Below, piece by piece: positions 37,186 through 45,093 of a DNA stretch of 64,000 bases; positions within the stretch are counted from its first letter, which is position 1, and each line of letters begins with the position of its first letter. The translations under genes were made by a program, and so were the position numbers. Under the pieces are notes generated by a model. It saw nothing but the letters and a program-made list of their open reading frames with translations. It had not been told where the DNA came from and searched no databases. Source of the stretch: Pseudactinotalea terrae (lineage in GTDB: Bacteria > Actinomycetota > Actinomycetes > Actinomycetales > Beutenbergiaceae); assembly GCF_009733845.1 (NCBI RefSeq), contig NZ_WNXZ01000003.1:310001-374000 (forward strand). Direction: 5' to 3'.

Positions 37186-38100
37186 TTACTTGCTTCCGAC
37201 ATGTGCGACGCCCTCGATGATGTATCGCTGGGCGAGCACGAAGATGAGCAGCACCGGGAGGCTGACGATCACGGTGCCCGCCATCAGCGGCCCGTAGTCC
37301 GTCGTGTGCTCGGACTTGAAGGCGGCCAGACCCACCTGCACGGTCAGCATGCTGCGGTCGCTGAGCACGATGAGTGGCCACATGAAGCTGTTCCAGCCGG
37401 CCTGGAACGTGAGGATGCCGAGCACAGCTGCTCCCGCCGTCGCGAGCGGCATGTAGATCTGGGCGAAGATCCGGAACTCGGAGGCGCCGTCGATCCGGGC
37501 GGCCTCAGCGAGCTCCTCGGGCATCGAGGCGAAGAACTGCCGCATGAAGAACACGGCGAACGCACCGGCGGCGCCGGGCAGGATCACGGCCCAGTACGAG
37601 TTGATGAAGCCCATGCCGCCCTCGCCGAACAGGTCGTTGCCACCGGCGAACGGGAAGCGGCGCAGCACCAGGAACGTGGGAACCATGGTGACGATGCCGG
37701 GGATCATCAGCGAGGACAACAGGGTGCCGAACAATGCACGCTTGCCGCGGAAGCGCAGCCGGGCGAACGCGTAGCCGGCCAGCGACCCGAAGAAGATGTT
37801 CAGCACGACGCCCGCGACGGCGAGGAACGTCGAGTTGAAGAAGTAGCGCCCGAACGGCACCGACGTCCATGCGCGGACGTAGTTCTCCAGCGTCGGTGCG
37901 TCCGGCCAGATCTGCAGCGACGAGGAGAGGATCTCGCCCTCGGGCTTGAGCGAGGTGACGATCGTCCAGACCAGCGGGAACACGGTCGTGATCGAGATCA
38001 GCACCACGGCGGCGAACCACAGCACCGTGCCGATCTTCTGGCGGGGCGTGCTCGGGCGCTTGGCACGCATGAGGGAGGGCTGTGGTGCTGCAGCGGTCAT
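37186..38100 (-). CDS. Mannooligosaccharide ABC transporter permease (MalG-type)
   Basis: A 304-residue permease with six predicted helices and the EAA loop ELAEAARIDGASEFRIFAQIYMP near residue 190. ATG 38100 overlaps the upstream permease stop by ATGA. No ATPase gene is in the island. Confidence 0.92.
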   Translation of the reverse strand: MTAAAPQPSLMRAKRPSTPRQKIGTVLWFAAVVLISITTVFPLVWTIVTSLKPEGEILSSSLQIWPDAPTLENYVRAWTSVPFGRYFFNSTFLAVAGVVLNIFFGSLAGYAFARLRFRGKRALFGTLLSSLMIPGIVTMVPTFLVLRRFPFAGGNDLFGEGGMGFINSYWAVILPGAAGAFAVFFMRQFFASMPEELAEAARIDGASEFRIFAQIYMPLATAGAAVLGILTFQAGWNSFMWPLIVLSDRSMLTVQVGLAAFKSEHTTDYGPLMAGTVIVSLPVLLIFVLAQRYIIEGVAHVGSK

Positions 38101-39065
38101 GACTGGCTCCGTGACGTCAGCCTGAAGTTGATGAGCGAGAACACGGCGATGATCAGGAACAGCACGAAGGACAGGGCCGATGCGTAGCCCATCTTCAGAC
38201 CGCCGAAGCCCTGGTTGTAGATGTAGTAGACGACCGTCAGCGTCGAGTTGCCTGGCCCGCCCTTGGTGAGGAGGTACGCCTGGTCGAAGACCTGGAAGGC
38301 ACCGATGATCAGCAGCGTGGAGATCAGGAACGTGGTCCGCGACAGGCCTGGCAGCGTGATGTAGCGCAGCGACTGCCACGCGTTCGCACCATCGATCCGC
38401 ACCGCTTCGTAGAGCTCGCGGGGGATGCCCTGCAGGCCGCCGAGGTAGATGAGCATGTTGGTGCCGAAGCCGGACCAGACCGACATCAGCACGATCGCCG
38501 TCATCGCCCACTTGGAGTCGTACAGCCAGGCCGGGCCGTTGATGCCGAACCATCCGAGCACGATGTTGAAGAGCCCGGACTGGGGGTTCAGGAGCCAGTA
38601 CCAGATCGTCGCGGTCGCCACGGTCGAGGCCACCACGGGAACGTAGAAGAAGGTGCGGAAGAGGTTGACCGCGCGGCTGTCGCGGTTGAGCAGGAGGGCC
38701 GTGCCGAGCGCGACCAGCACGCCCAGCGGCACGAACATGACCGTGTAGATCGCGGTGTTGCGCAGCGCCAGGCCGAAGATCGGGTCATCGAGGATGCTCC
38801 GGTAGTTCTCGAGCCCCACCCAGCCGACGTCGCCGATGACGGCGTAGTCGGTGAAGCTCAGCACGACCGCCATCACCACCGGGATGATGACGAAGGTCAG
38901 GAACAGCAGCATCGGCACCAGGACGAAGAGCCATCCCCAGAGCTCCTGGGGGTCAGGGCGGCGGAACGGGTGCGAGTGACGGTCTCGGCGCGGTGTGGCC
39001 TGCGGCTCTCTCGTCGCCACATCCATCGCGTCGGCGCTGACGGCGGTGGGCTGGATGGTGGTCAT
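38097..39065 (-). CDS. Mannooligosaccharide ABC transporter permease (MalF-type)
   Basis: A 322-residue permease. A polar tail of about 40 residues is followed by six helices; the EAA loop is ELYEAVRIDGANAWQSLRYITLPG. ATG 39065 overlaps the GH125 stop by ATGA. The long open frame extending upstream is antisense or overlapping sequence within GH125. Confidence 0.92.
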   Translation of the reverse strand: MTTIQPTAVSADAMDVATREPQATPRRDRHSHPFRRPDPQELWGWLFVLVPMLLFLTFVIIPVVMAVVLSFTDYAVIGDVGWVGLENYRSILDDPIFGLALRNTAIYTVMFVPLGVLVALGTALLLNRDSRAVNLFRTFFYVPVVASTVATATIWYWLLNPQSGLFNIVLGWFGINGPAWLYDSKWAMTAIVLMSVWSGFGTNMLIYLGGLQGIPRELYEAVRIDGANAWQSLRYITLPGLSRTTFLISTLLIIGAFQVFDQAYLLTKGGPGNSTLTVVYYIYNQGFGGLKMGYASALSFVLFLIIAVFSLINFRLTSRSQS

Positions 39066-40369
39066 GGCATCGGCACCTGCTCCGGCTCGGAGGTGATGGA
39101 TCGCACGCTGATCCCGCACACGTCGAGCACGAGCTCGCAGAACATCGAGTCGGCCCACGAGAACCACTCGCGTGTGAAGGTGCCCGGGTCGTCGACGTCG
39201 AACGACTCGTGCATGCGGAAGGTACCCGCGTGCGTGCGGGCGAGGAGGTCGAGGATCCGGCGTTTGTCCGCCTCGTCCGTCGTGGTCAGCCCCTCGACCG
39301 CGAACGCGATCGGCCACACGTACCCCTGGGGGGTGTGCGGACTGCCCATGCCGGTGACATCTGCGCCTGAGACATGGCTCGGGTTGTCGGCGGAGAGCAC
39401 GAACGCGCGCGTGCGCAGGTAGAGCTCGTCGTCGAGCGCGTGGCCGCCGGTCAGCGGCAGCGAGAGGAGGCTCGGCATGTTGGCGTCGTCCATCAGCACC
39501 GCGTGGCCGAGACCATCGACCTCGTAGGCGTAGATGCGCCCATGGACCGGGTGCTCGACGACGCCCCACTCGTTCACGCCCACGGTGATCTCGGCGGCCA
39601 GCTCGCGGGCGCGGGCGGCCAGCTTCGGGTCGTCGAGGACGGTCTGGGCAAGCGTGGCGAGGTCGCCCAGCGCCGCCGCGGCGAACAGGTTGCCCGGTAC
39701 GTTGTAGTGCAGCTCGCACGCGTCGTCGCTCGGCCGGAAGGCGCTCCAGCTCATGCCGGTCCGGCCGACGGGCGCACCCATGCCCTCGTGCGTGAGGGTG
39801 TCCGAAGGCGGGCCGTCGTGGCGCTGGAACCGGTAGGGCGAGCGGTCGGCGTGGTCCTGCTCCACCCGCCAGGTGGTGATGATCAGCTCGGCCGCGCGGG
39901 TGAACTCCGAGTCGAGGTGGTCGGTGCGCCCGGTCGCGCGCCAGAGGAGGTGCGCGAGCTGCAGCGGGAAGGCCAGCGAGTCGATCTCGTACTTGCGCTC
40001 CCAGACGCTCGGGTGCATCTGCGTGTCGTCGTCGACGTGGCCGGCGCCGTTCGGGCTCGCGTTGAAGGCGTTGGCGTACGGGTCGAGAAGGACCGCGCGC
40101 ACCTGGCGGCGTACCAGCGAGACCAGCAGGTCGGCGAGCGCGTCGTCGTCGGCGGCGAGCGGGAGGTATGGGCGCACCTGGGCTGCCGAGTCGCGCAGCC
40201 ACATCGCCGGGATGTCGCCGGTCAGCACGAACACGTCCTCGCCCTCGACGTGCACGAAGGCGTCGCGCAGGGTGCGGGCCATCGCCTCGGCGAAGATCCG
40301 GGTGATGGTGTCCGATCCAGTCGTCGTGCGCACGCGCTCGACGAGATCGTTCGGAACGGTCAGAGCCAC
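39062..40369 (-). CDS. GH125 exo-alpha-1,6-mannosidase
   Basis: A 435-residue (alpha/alpha)6-barrel enzyme of GH125, a metal-independent exo-alpha-1,6-mannosidase. Family-specific stretches are TGDIPAMWLRDSAAQVRPYL, WERKYEIDSLAFP and a terminal HESFDVDDPG...TREWFSWADS carrying the catalytic acids. It lacks a signal peptide, so it would finish off imported oligomannosides in the cytoplasm. GTG 40369 is preferred because AGAGGGAG lies just upstream; ATG 40387 or 40396 in the same frame would place the start inside the operator-like sequence. Confidence 0.9.
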   Translation of the reverse strand: MALTVPNDLVERVRTTTGSDTITRIFAEAMARTLRDAFVHVEGEDVFVLTGDIPAMWLRDSAAQVRPYLPLAADDDALADLLVSLVRRQVRAVLLDPYANAFNASPNGAGHVDDDTQMHPSVWERKYEIDSLAFPLQLAHLLWRATGRTDHLDSEFTRAAELIITTWRVEQDHADRSPYRFQRHDGPPSDTLTHEGMGAPVGRTGMSWSAFRPSDDACELHYNVPGNLFAAAALGDLATLAQTVLDDPKLAARARELAAEITVGVNEWGVVEHPVHGRIYAYEVDGLGHAVLMDDANMPSLLSLPLTGGHALDDELYLRTRAFVLSADNPSHVSGADVTGMGSPHTPQGYVWPIAFAVEGLTTTDEADKRRILDLLARTHAGTFRMHESFDVDDPGTFTREWFSWADSMFCELVLDVCGISVRSITSEPEQVPMP

Positions 40370-40377
40370 AGTGCTCC

Positions 40378-40421
40378 CTCTGGACATATTCAACATTAAG
40401 GATGTCTGGCCGCAACATTAA
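40378..40421 (-). promoter_or_regulatory. Operator-like region of the GH125 operon
   Basis: Two elements are visible. CTCTGGACATATT (40378-40390, + strand reading) is identical to 32503-32515 before the regulator gene. AACATTAA occurs twice (40392-40399 and 40414-40421) as direct repeats 22 bp apart, two helical turns. On the coding strand each repeat contains TAATGT, which could also be a -10. The region is strikingly A+T-rich compared with its surroundings. Confidence 0.6.
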
Positions 40422-40452
40422 ACGTACTCACCTCGATCGCGCAAGGCCCGGC

Positions 40453-40466
40453 TAGGCTCACGCGGG
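40453..40466 (+). promoter_or_regulatory. Leaderless promoter of the 42-codon ORF and DUF202 genes
   Basis: TAGGCT (40453-40458) is followed by seven bases and a GTG at 40466, with no gene upstream on this strand. Confidence 0.45.
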
Positions 40467-40594
40467 TGACGATCATGGGTGCGTATACGCCTCCCGGCTC
40501 TCGAGCCCGCGGCCCCGCGCCGACACCGCGTCGCGCACGCCGCCGTCCCGGTGGCGGGCCCCGGTCTCGTCGGCACGGGGAGGCCGGGAGGTGA
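40466..40594 (+). CDS. Putative small leaderless ORF (42 codons, Arg/Pro-rich)
   Basis: The frame opens at a GTG seven bases after TAGGCT and ends in a TGA that overlaps the GTG of the DUF202 gene (GTGA at 40591-40594). The peptide starts MTIMGAYTPPGSRARGP and is strongly basic with no hydrophobic segment. Arg/Pro-rich translations are easily produced by random high-GC sequence, so the support is the promoter spacing and the overlap only. ATG 40475 is an alternative start. Confidence 0.4.
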   Translation: MTIMGAYTPPGSRARGPAPTPRRARRRPGGGPRSRRHGEAGR

Positions 40595-40965
40595 CGGGCG
40601 AGCGCAAGCCCACCTCGGTGTATGGCGTCGGCAGCGAGCCGGACCCGCGGTTCTCGCTCGCGAACGAACGGACGGCGCTCGCCTGGCTGCGCACCGGGCT
40701 CGCGCTGGTGGGTGGTGGCGTCGCGCTGACGACGCTCGGCACCTTCGCCGATGCCGGGGCCTTCCTCGACGTCATCGCCGCGGTCGCGTGCCTGGCCGGC
40801 GGCGTGCTCGCCGTCGGCGCGCTGGCGTCCTGGCGCCGGGCCGAGCGCGCACTGCGGCTGAAGCAGCCGCTGCCGTCGCCGAGCGCGTTGCCGATCCTCG
40901 TTGGCGGTGTCGCGGTCATCGGGATCGCGATGGCGGTCTACGCGGTGGTCCAGGCGGTCACCTGA
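40591..40965 (+). CDS. DUF202 / YidH-family small membrane protein
   Basis: A 124-residue protein with three hydrophobic helices. The family's NERTALAWLRTGLALVGGG is at residues 25-43; the Trp-Leu-Arg segment is the DUF202 hallmark. Helices follow at about 48-75 and 100-122. GTG 40591 overlaps the stop of the small upstream ORF. Function is unknown for the family. The second DUF202 gene starts one base after its stop. Confidence 0.85.
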   Translation: MTGERKPTSVYGVGSEPDPRFSLANERTALAWLRTGLALVGGGVALTTLGTFADAGAFLDVIAAVACLAGGVLAVGALASWRRAERALRLKQPLPSPSALPILVGGVAVIGIAMAVYAVVQAVT

Positions 40966-40966
40966 G

Positions 40967-41287
40967 GTGCGCAGCGTCCACTCCGATCTCGACGCCGACG
41001 GCGGTGCGCAGCCCCAGCGCACGATGCTTGCGTGGAACCGCACGATGCTCGCCACGGTGCTCGGCTGCGCCACGCTCGCTGTCGCCGCGCAGCGGCAGGA
41101 GATGGCCGTCATCGCTGCGGTCGCGGCCCTGGCCGCGCTCGCGGTGCTGGTGCTGGTGCTGCGAGACATGCCTGCCTGGCGCGAGGGCGGCAGCACTCAC
41201 TACACGCTGATGCGGCACGTCGCGGGAGCGGTGGTGCTGCTGGCCGCCCTGGGTGCGGTCATCTCGATCCGCGGCCTGCTGGGATGA
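40967..41287 (+). CDS. Second DUF202-family small membrane protein
   Basis: A 106-residue protein with PQRTMLAWNRTMLATVLGCA (DUF202-like) and two more hydrophobic helices. GTG 40967 is chosen because it directly follows the preceding stop and starts before the first conserved segment. DUF202 proteins often occur as adjacent pairs (compare yidH-yidG), suggesting a heteromeric complex. Confidence 0.8.
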   Translation: MRSVHSDLDADGGAQPQRTMLAWNRTMLATVLGCATLAVAAQRQEMAVIAAVAALAALAVLVLVLRDMPAWREGGSTHYTLMRHVAGAVVLLAALGAVISIRGLLG

Positions 41288-41291
41288 GGCC

Positions 41292-42095
41292 ATGAGCTCA
41301 CCGTTCGCGCTCAACAAGGCGCTGAGCCCGTTGTTCACCTCGCGGTGGACGACGCTCGCGATCTCCAGGCTCGACGGCGGCGCCCGGCGTGCGATCGGCC
41401 GTCGCCTAGAGCCGCCCACGATGGCGATCTTCGGGCGCGGCACAGGACCCGTGAAGGTCGGGGGAGTGACGGTGGCGCAGCCCGATGGCATCACGTGCGC
41501 CGCCACGGGCCTGCTGCTGCTCAACGCCGCGTGCGACCCGGCACTCGCGGCCTGGCTGGAGGCCGGCGACCGGCCCGGCGCGCTGCCGCCCGAGATCGCT
41601 GCCCTGAGCGAGGCGCAGCTGGCTGAACCCGACGCCGCGCGCAGGATCGCGCTTGCGGCCGCCGCCGTCCACGACCGGGCCACCCGCGCGACCCTCGGCC
41701 CATTCCGGTGGCCACGGAGATACGGGACGACGCCCTGGGGCGTGGCGCGCGAGGCCCGGGTGCCGGGCGTGCGGTACCGGCAACGCGCCGTCGACGACCA
41801 GGACCAACAGGTCATGGACGAGGTCCTCGAGATGATCACATCGGCGACGATGCAGGGCATCCCGGTGCCGGTCTACTCCGGTGGCGACCGGGCCGGCGGA
41901 TGGCAGACCGCGATGCCGCGGCACCTGGTGCTGGCGCTGCCGACCACCCGCCCGGACCAGCTGCGGATCTACGAGCCCGGTCGCGGCCGCATCGAGACGA
42001 TCGCCCCGCACGAGCTCCGCGCCCGTACCGAGCCGCACCGTGCGCTCGGCGGCTGGACCCACCTCGCCTGGACCCTGATCCCGATCGTGCGCTGA
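41292..42095 (+). CDS. Hypothetical protein, possible papain-fold (C39-like) peptidase
   Basis: A 267-residue soluble protein I do not recognise. VAQPDGITCAATGLLLLNA (around residue 60) has the spacing of a papain-like active site, with Gln a few residues before Cys at the start of a helix. MPRHLVLALPTTRPDQLRIYEPG near residue 220 could supply the His and a following strand with an acidic or polar residue. This is a fold guess, not a family match. ATG 41292 lies four bases after the DUF202 stop, so the three genes form an operon. Confidence 0.6.
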   Translation: MSSPFALNKALSPLFTSRWTTLAISRLDGGARRAIGRRLEPPTMAIFGRGTGPVKVGGVTVAQPDGITCAATGLLLLNAACDPALAAWLEAGDRPGALPPEIAALSEAQLAEPDAARRIALAAAAVHDRATRATLGPFRWPRRYGTTPWGVAREARVPGVRYRQRAVDDQDQQVMDEVLEMITSATMQGIPVPVYSGGDRAGGWQTAMPRHLVLALPTTRPDQLRIYEPGRGRIETIAPHELRARTEPHRALGGWTHLAWTLIPIVR

Positions 42096-42110
42096 CGGCA
42101 CCGCCGTGCG

Positions 42111-45008
42111 TCAGGGGACCCCGGCCAGCCCGCACTGCGCGAGCAACTGCTGGGAGCGGGCCTCGTCGGAGGCCGACTCGGCAACGTCACCTCGATCCCG
42201 CAGCAGCTGCGAACGCGCCGCCAGGGCCCGGGCCTCGTTCTCGGCCATCCCGACCCGACGGGAGCGAGCGACGGCGTCGTCGAGCAGCCGGAGGGCCTCG
42301 CTCTGGTCGGTGGCAGCGGTCACGGTGGCGAGGCCGACGAGTGAGCGGGTGAGCTGGTCGTCGTCGTGGAACCGGCGGGCCTTCTCGACCGAGCTCGCCA
42401 GCCAGAGCTGTGCACTCTCAGGCTCCTGGAGCTGCAGCATCGACATACCGATCACCCACTCGAACTCCGCCTCCTGGGTGATCGCGCCGAGCTCGGCCGC
42501 CGCCTCGAGTGCCCGGCGCGCCGTCGCGATGGCCTCCTCTGGGCGGCCCTGCAGCATCTGTAGCCAGGCGAGCGATCCAAGGGCCTCAGGCAGCCGCCCC
42601 AGGTGATCGGTGCGCTCGCCGGTCAGGTCCTCGACCTGCGCCACCAGATGCGGCTCGGCCTCGTCGAGCCGACCCAGCCGTGCCAGCGTGAAGCTCACGT
42701 TGCCGAGCGCCAGTGCCTGGCGCGCCTCGTCGTTGCCCTGCTCGCACCAATGGGCGCTGGAGCGGTAGGCATCCAACGCGTCCTGCAACCTCCCCGTCTT
42801 CTCGAGAAAGATGCCGTACTGGTTGCATGCGACGGCCATCTTGATCGGGTTGTCGGCCGCGTCGGCACAGCGCATCGCAGCGATCAGATGCTGTCGCGCC
42901 CCCTCATGGTCCCCGGTCCGGGTCGCGATCGACCCGAGCGACGCATGGGCCGAGGCGGCGCCACCGGGGTCATCGGTGCGCGCCGCCGCCTCGAGGGCAG
43001 CGGTGTGGAGCGCTCGACCGATCTCGTGGTTGCCGCTGCGCAGGATCAGCAGCGGGATCGCACGCGAGATGAGGATGAGCGACCCCGCCGCCTCGTCGGG
43101 TGCGTGGTCGATCGCGGCCATCAGGGGCCCGAGCGCAGCCAGCAGCCACTCCCGGGCCGCACCCCCGTCGGCGAACCGCTCCGACGCGGCCCCCTCCTCC
43201 AGCACCCCGATCGCCTCGCGCACGAGGCCCGCGTAGCAGGCGAGCAACCGGACGCGGGATGCCTCGCGCTGCTGCTCGCTCCCGAGGTCGTCGGCGCACT
43301 CGCACGCGTAGGCGGCCACGAGGTCGTGCTGACGCACCCACCGCCCCTCCGTCTCGGCGAGGTGCGCTCGCCGCAGTGCCGCGATCGCCACGGCTGTCCG
43401 CCGGTGGTCGAGGCCTGCGAGCGCTGCGACGCCCTCGACGTCGACCGCGTTGCTTCGAGCCAGCCCGATGGCGGTGAACACCGTGACCGCATCGGGCGGC
43501 ACTGCTCGCAACGACCAGGAGAGCACCTCGCGGGCGCTGCTGCGCCGGTCACCGAGGTCCCAGAGGTCGAGCGTGGTGCCGTCGAGGTGAGAGTCGGACA
43601 GCGCGGCCAGGGCGCCCGGGTCCTCACGGACACGCTCACCTGCGAGCTTGAGCATGAGAGGCATGTACCCGCAACGTCGCGCGAGGTCGGTCCACGCCGG
43701 GTCGTCGTGCGCGCCGGCAGCACTGCCCCGCAGCAGGGAGACCGCCGTCTCCTCGTCGAGCCCCGGCAGCGCGAGGTGGAGCGCGTCCTCGCGCACGCAG
43801 AGCCCGCTGAGGCGTTCCCGGCTCGTGACGAGCACGCGAGTGCCCGGCGTACCCGGCAGCAGCGGCCGCACCTGCTCGACGTCGCGGGCGTTGTCGAGCA
43901 CCACCAGCGCGCGCCGACCCGCCAGCAGGCTGCGGTAGGTCGCGGCCCGTTCGTCGAGGTCGTGCAGGCTCGCCGGGTCGCCACCCAGCGCGCGGATGAA
44001 CCCGTTGAGCGCGCGCTCCGGGGCGATCGGGGCGCCGGCGCTGTAACCGTGCAGATCGACGAACAGCTGGCCGTCGGGGAAGTCGTCACGGTTCTCGTGC
44101 GCCCAGCGAAGTGACATCGCGCTCTTGCCCACACCGGGCGGGCCGCAGATCACGGCGACGCGCGGGGCGCCGTCGCCCTCGCCGAGCAGAGGCGCGAGCG
44201 AGTCCATCGCCTCGCCGCGACCGACCACCTCGGTCGCACCCGGGAGCTGGGCCGGCACGAGAGGCGGCTGGTCGGCCGGGGTGCCGGTGAGCACGAGATC
44301 CTGCACGGCTGCGAGATCGGCAGAGGGTTCGAGGCCGAGCTCGCGTACCAGCAGCCTGCGCGTGCTCCGGTACACCTCCAGGGCCTCGTTCCGGCGGCCT
44401 GCCTGGTGGAGCGCGCGCATCAGCAGGGCCTGCACGGTCTCCCGCAGCGGGTGCAGCCGCGCCAGCACGGTCAGGTCGGCGAGCGAGTCGAGATGCCGCC
44501 CGTGCCGGACCGCTGCGGCCAGGTCGACCTCGGCCACCTCGAACCGGAGCGTCTCCAGACGCTCGGCCTCGTCCCGGCAGATCGGGACGTCGACGCCCTC
44601 GTACGCTCGGGCCGACCAGTCCGTCGGCCACTCCTGCAGGGCAGCGTGCGCCGCCTCCGCCCTGACCGTCTCGTCCGCCGAGCTCAGCGCCGTCCGTGCG
44701 AGATCCTCGAACCGCTGCGCGTCGAGGCCGCCCGGGAGGACACGCAGCTCGTACCCGCCGTCATGGGCGATCAGTGCACGGGGGTCGCTCAGCTCGTTCC
44801 GGAGTCGATGGATGTGAACGTGCAGCCGCTGCTTGGCCCGGTCCTGCGCCGCTCCGGGCCAGAGTGCGTGCCACAGCACGTCGCCCGGCACCTGCTGACC
44901 TGCGCGTGCCAGCAGCACCGCGAGCAGGCGACGGCGGAGCTCGCCGCCAGGTTGGACCCACGACTCCCCGGTGTGATGAGCCACGGGTCCGAGCACGCGA
45001 AACCGCAC
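42111..45008 (-). CDS. AfsR/SARP-type regulator: wHTH-BTAD, NB-ARC and TPR domains
   Basis: A 965-residue multidomain regulator. Residues 1-95 are an OmpR-like winged helix (VRFRVLGPV ... QRLHVHIHRLR). Residues of about 97-245 are the bacterial transcriptional activation domain. Residues 265-560 are an NB-ARC ATPase with Walker A CGPPGVGKSAM (288-298), Walker B ALVVLDNARD and LVTSRERLSG. The last 280 residues are TPR repeats. Such proteins integrate signals through the ATPase and TPRs to activate secondary metabolism or stress genes. GTG 45008 has GGGGAGGT upstream. It is divergent from the HAD gene; no biosynthetic cluster is present. Confidence 0.92.
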   Translation of the reverse strand: MRFRVLGPVAHHTGESWVQPGGELRRRLLAVLLARAGQQVPGDVLWHALWPGAAQDRAKQRLHVHIHRLRNELSDPRALIAHDGGYELRVLPGGLDAQRFEDLARTALSSADETVRAEAAHAALQEWPTDWSARAYEGVDVPICRDEAERLETLRFEVAEVDLAAAVRHGRHLDSLADLTVLARLHPLRETVQALLMRALHQAGRRNEALEVYRSTRRLLVRELGLEPSADLAAVQDLVLTGTPADQPPLVPAQLPGATEVVGRGEAMDSLAPLLGEGDGAPRVAVICGPPGVGKSAMSLRWAHENRDDFPDGQLFVDLHGYSAGAPIAPERALNGFIRALGGDPASLHDLDERAATYRSLLAGRRALVVLDNARDVEQVRPLLPGTPGTRVLVTSRERLSGLCVREDALHLALPGLDEETAVSLLRGSAAGAHDDPAWTDLARRCGYMPLMLKLAGERVREDPGALAALSDSHLDGTTLDLWDLGDRRSSAREVLSWSLRAVPPDAVTVFTAIGLARSNAVDVEGVAALAGLDHRRTAVAIAALRRAHLAETEGRWVRQHDLVAAYACECADDLGSEQQREASRVRLLACYAGLVREAIGVLEEGAASERFADGGAAREWLLAALGPLMAAIDHAPDEAAGSLILISRAIPLLILRSGNHEIGRALHTAALEAAARTDDPGGAASAHASLGSIATRTGDHEGARQHLIAAMRCADAADNPIKMAVACNQYGIFLEKTGRLQDALDAYRSSAHWCEQGNDEARQALALGNVSFTLARLGRLDEAEPHLVAQVEDLTGERTDHLGRLPEALGSLAWLQMLQGRPEEAIATARRALEAAAELGAITQEAEFEWVIGMSMLQLQEPESAQLWLASSVEKARRFHDDDQLTRSLVGLATVTAATDQSEALRLLDDAVARSRRVGMAENEARALAARSQLLRDRGDVAESASDEARSQQLLAQCGLAGVP

Positions 45009-45033
45009 CGAATCACCTCCCCGACCCTTCGCG

Positions 45034-45072
45034 AGCGTACTCACCGTGCGGTCGTGAAAGCGAGGAGAAAGC
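45034..45072. promoter_or_regulatory. Candidate SARP box in the regulator/HAD intergenic region
   Basis: TGAAAGC (45055-45061) and AGAAAGC (45066-45072) are heptamer direct repeats exactly 11 bp apart, the geometry bound by SARP regulators. On the minus strand TACGCT (complement of 45034-45039) is a possible -10 for the regulator's own gene. A matching pair is found before the LysE gene. Confidence 0.5.
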
Positions 45073-45093
45073 CGGCCCACGCAGGGTGTCCAC

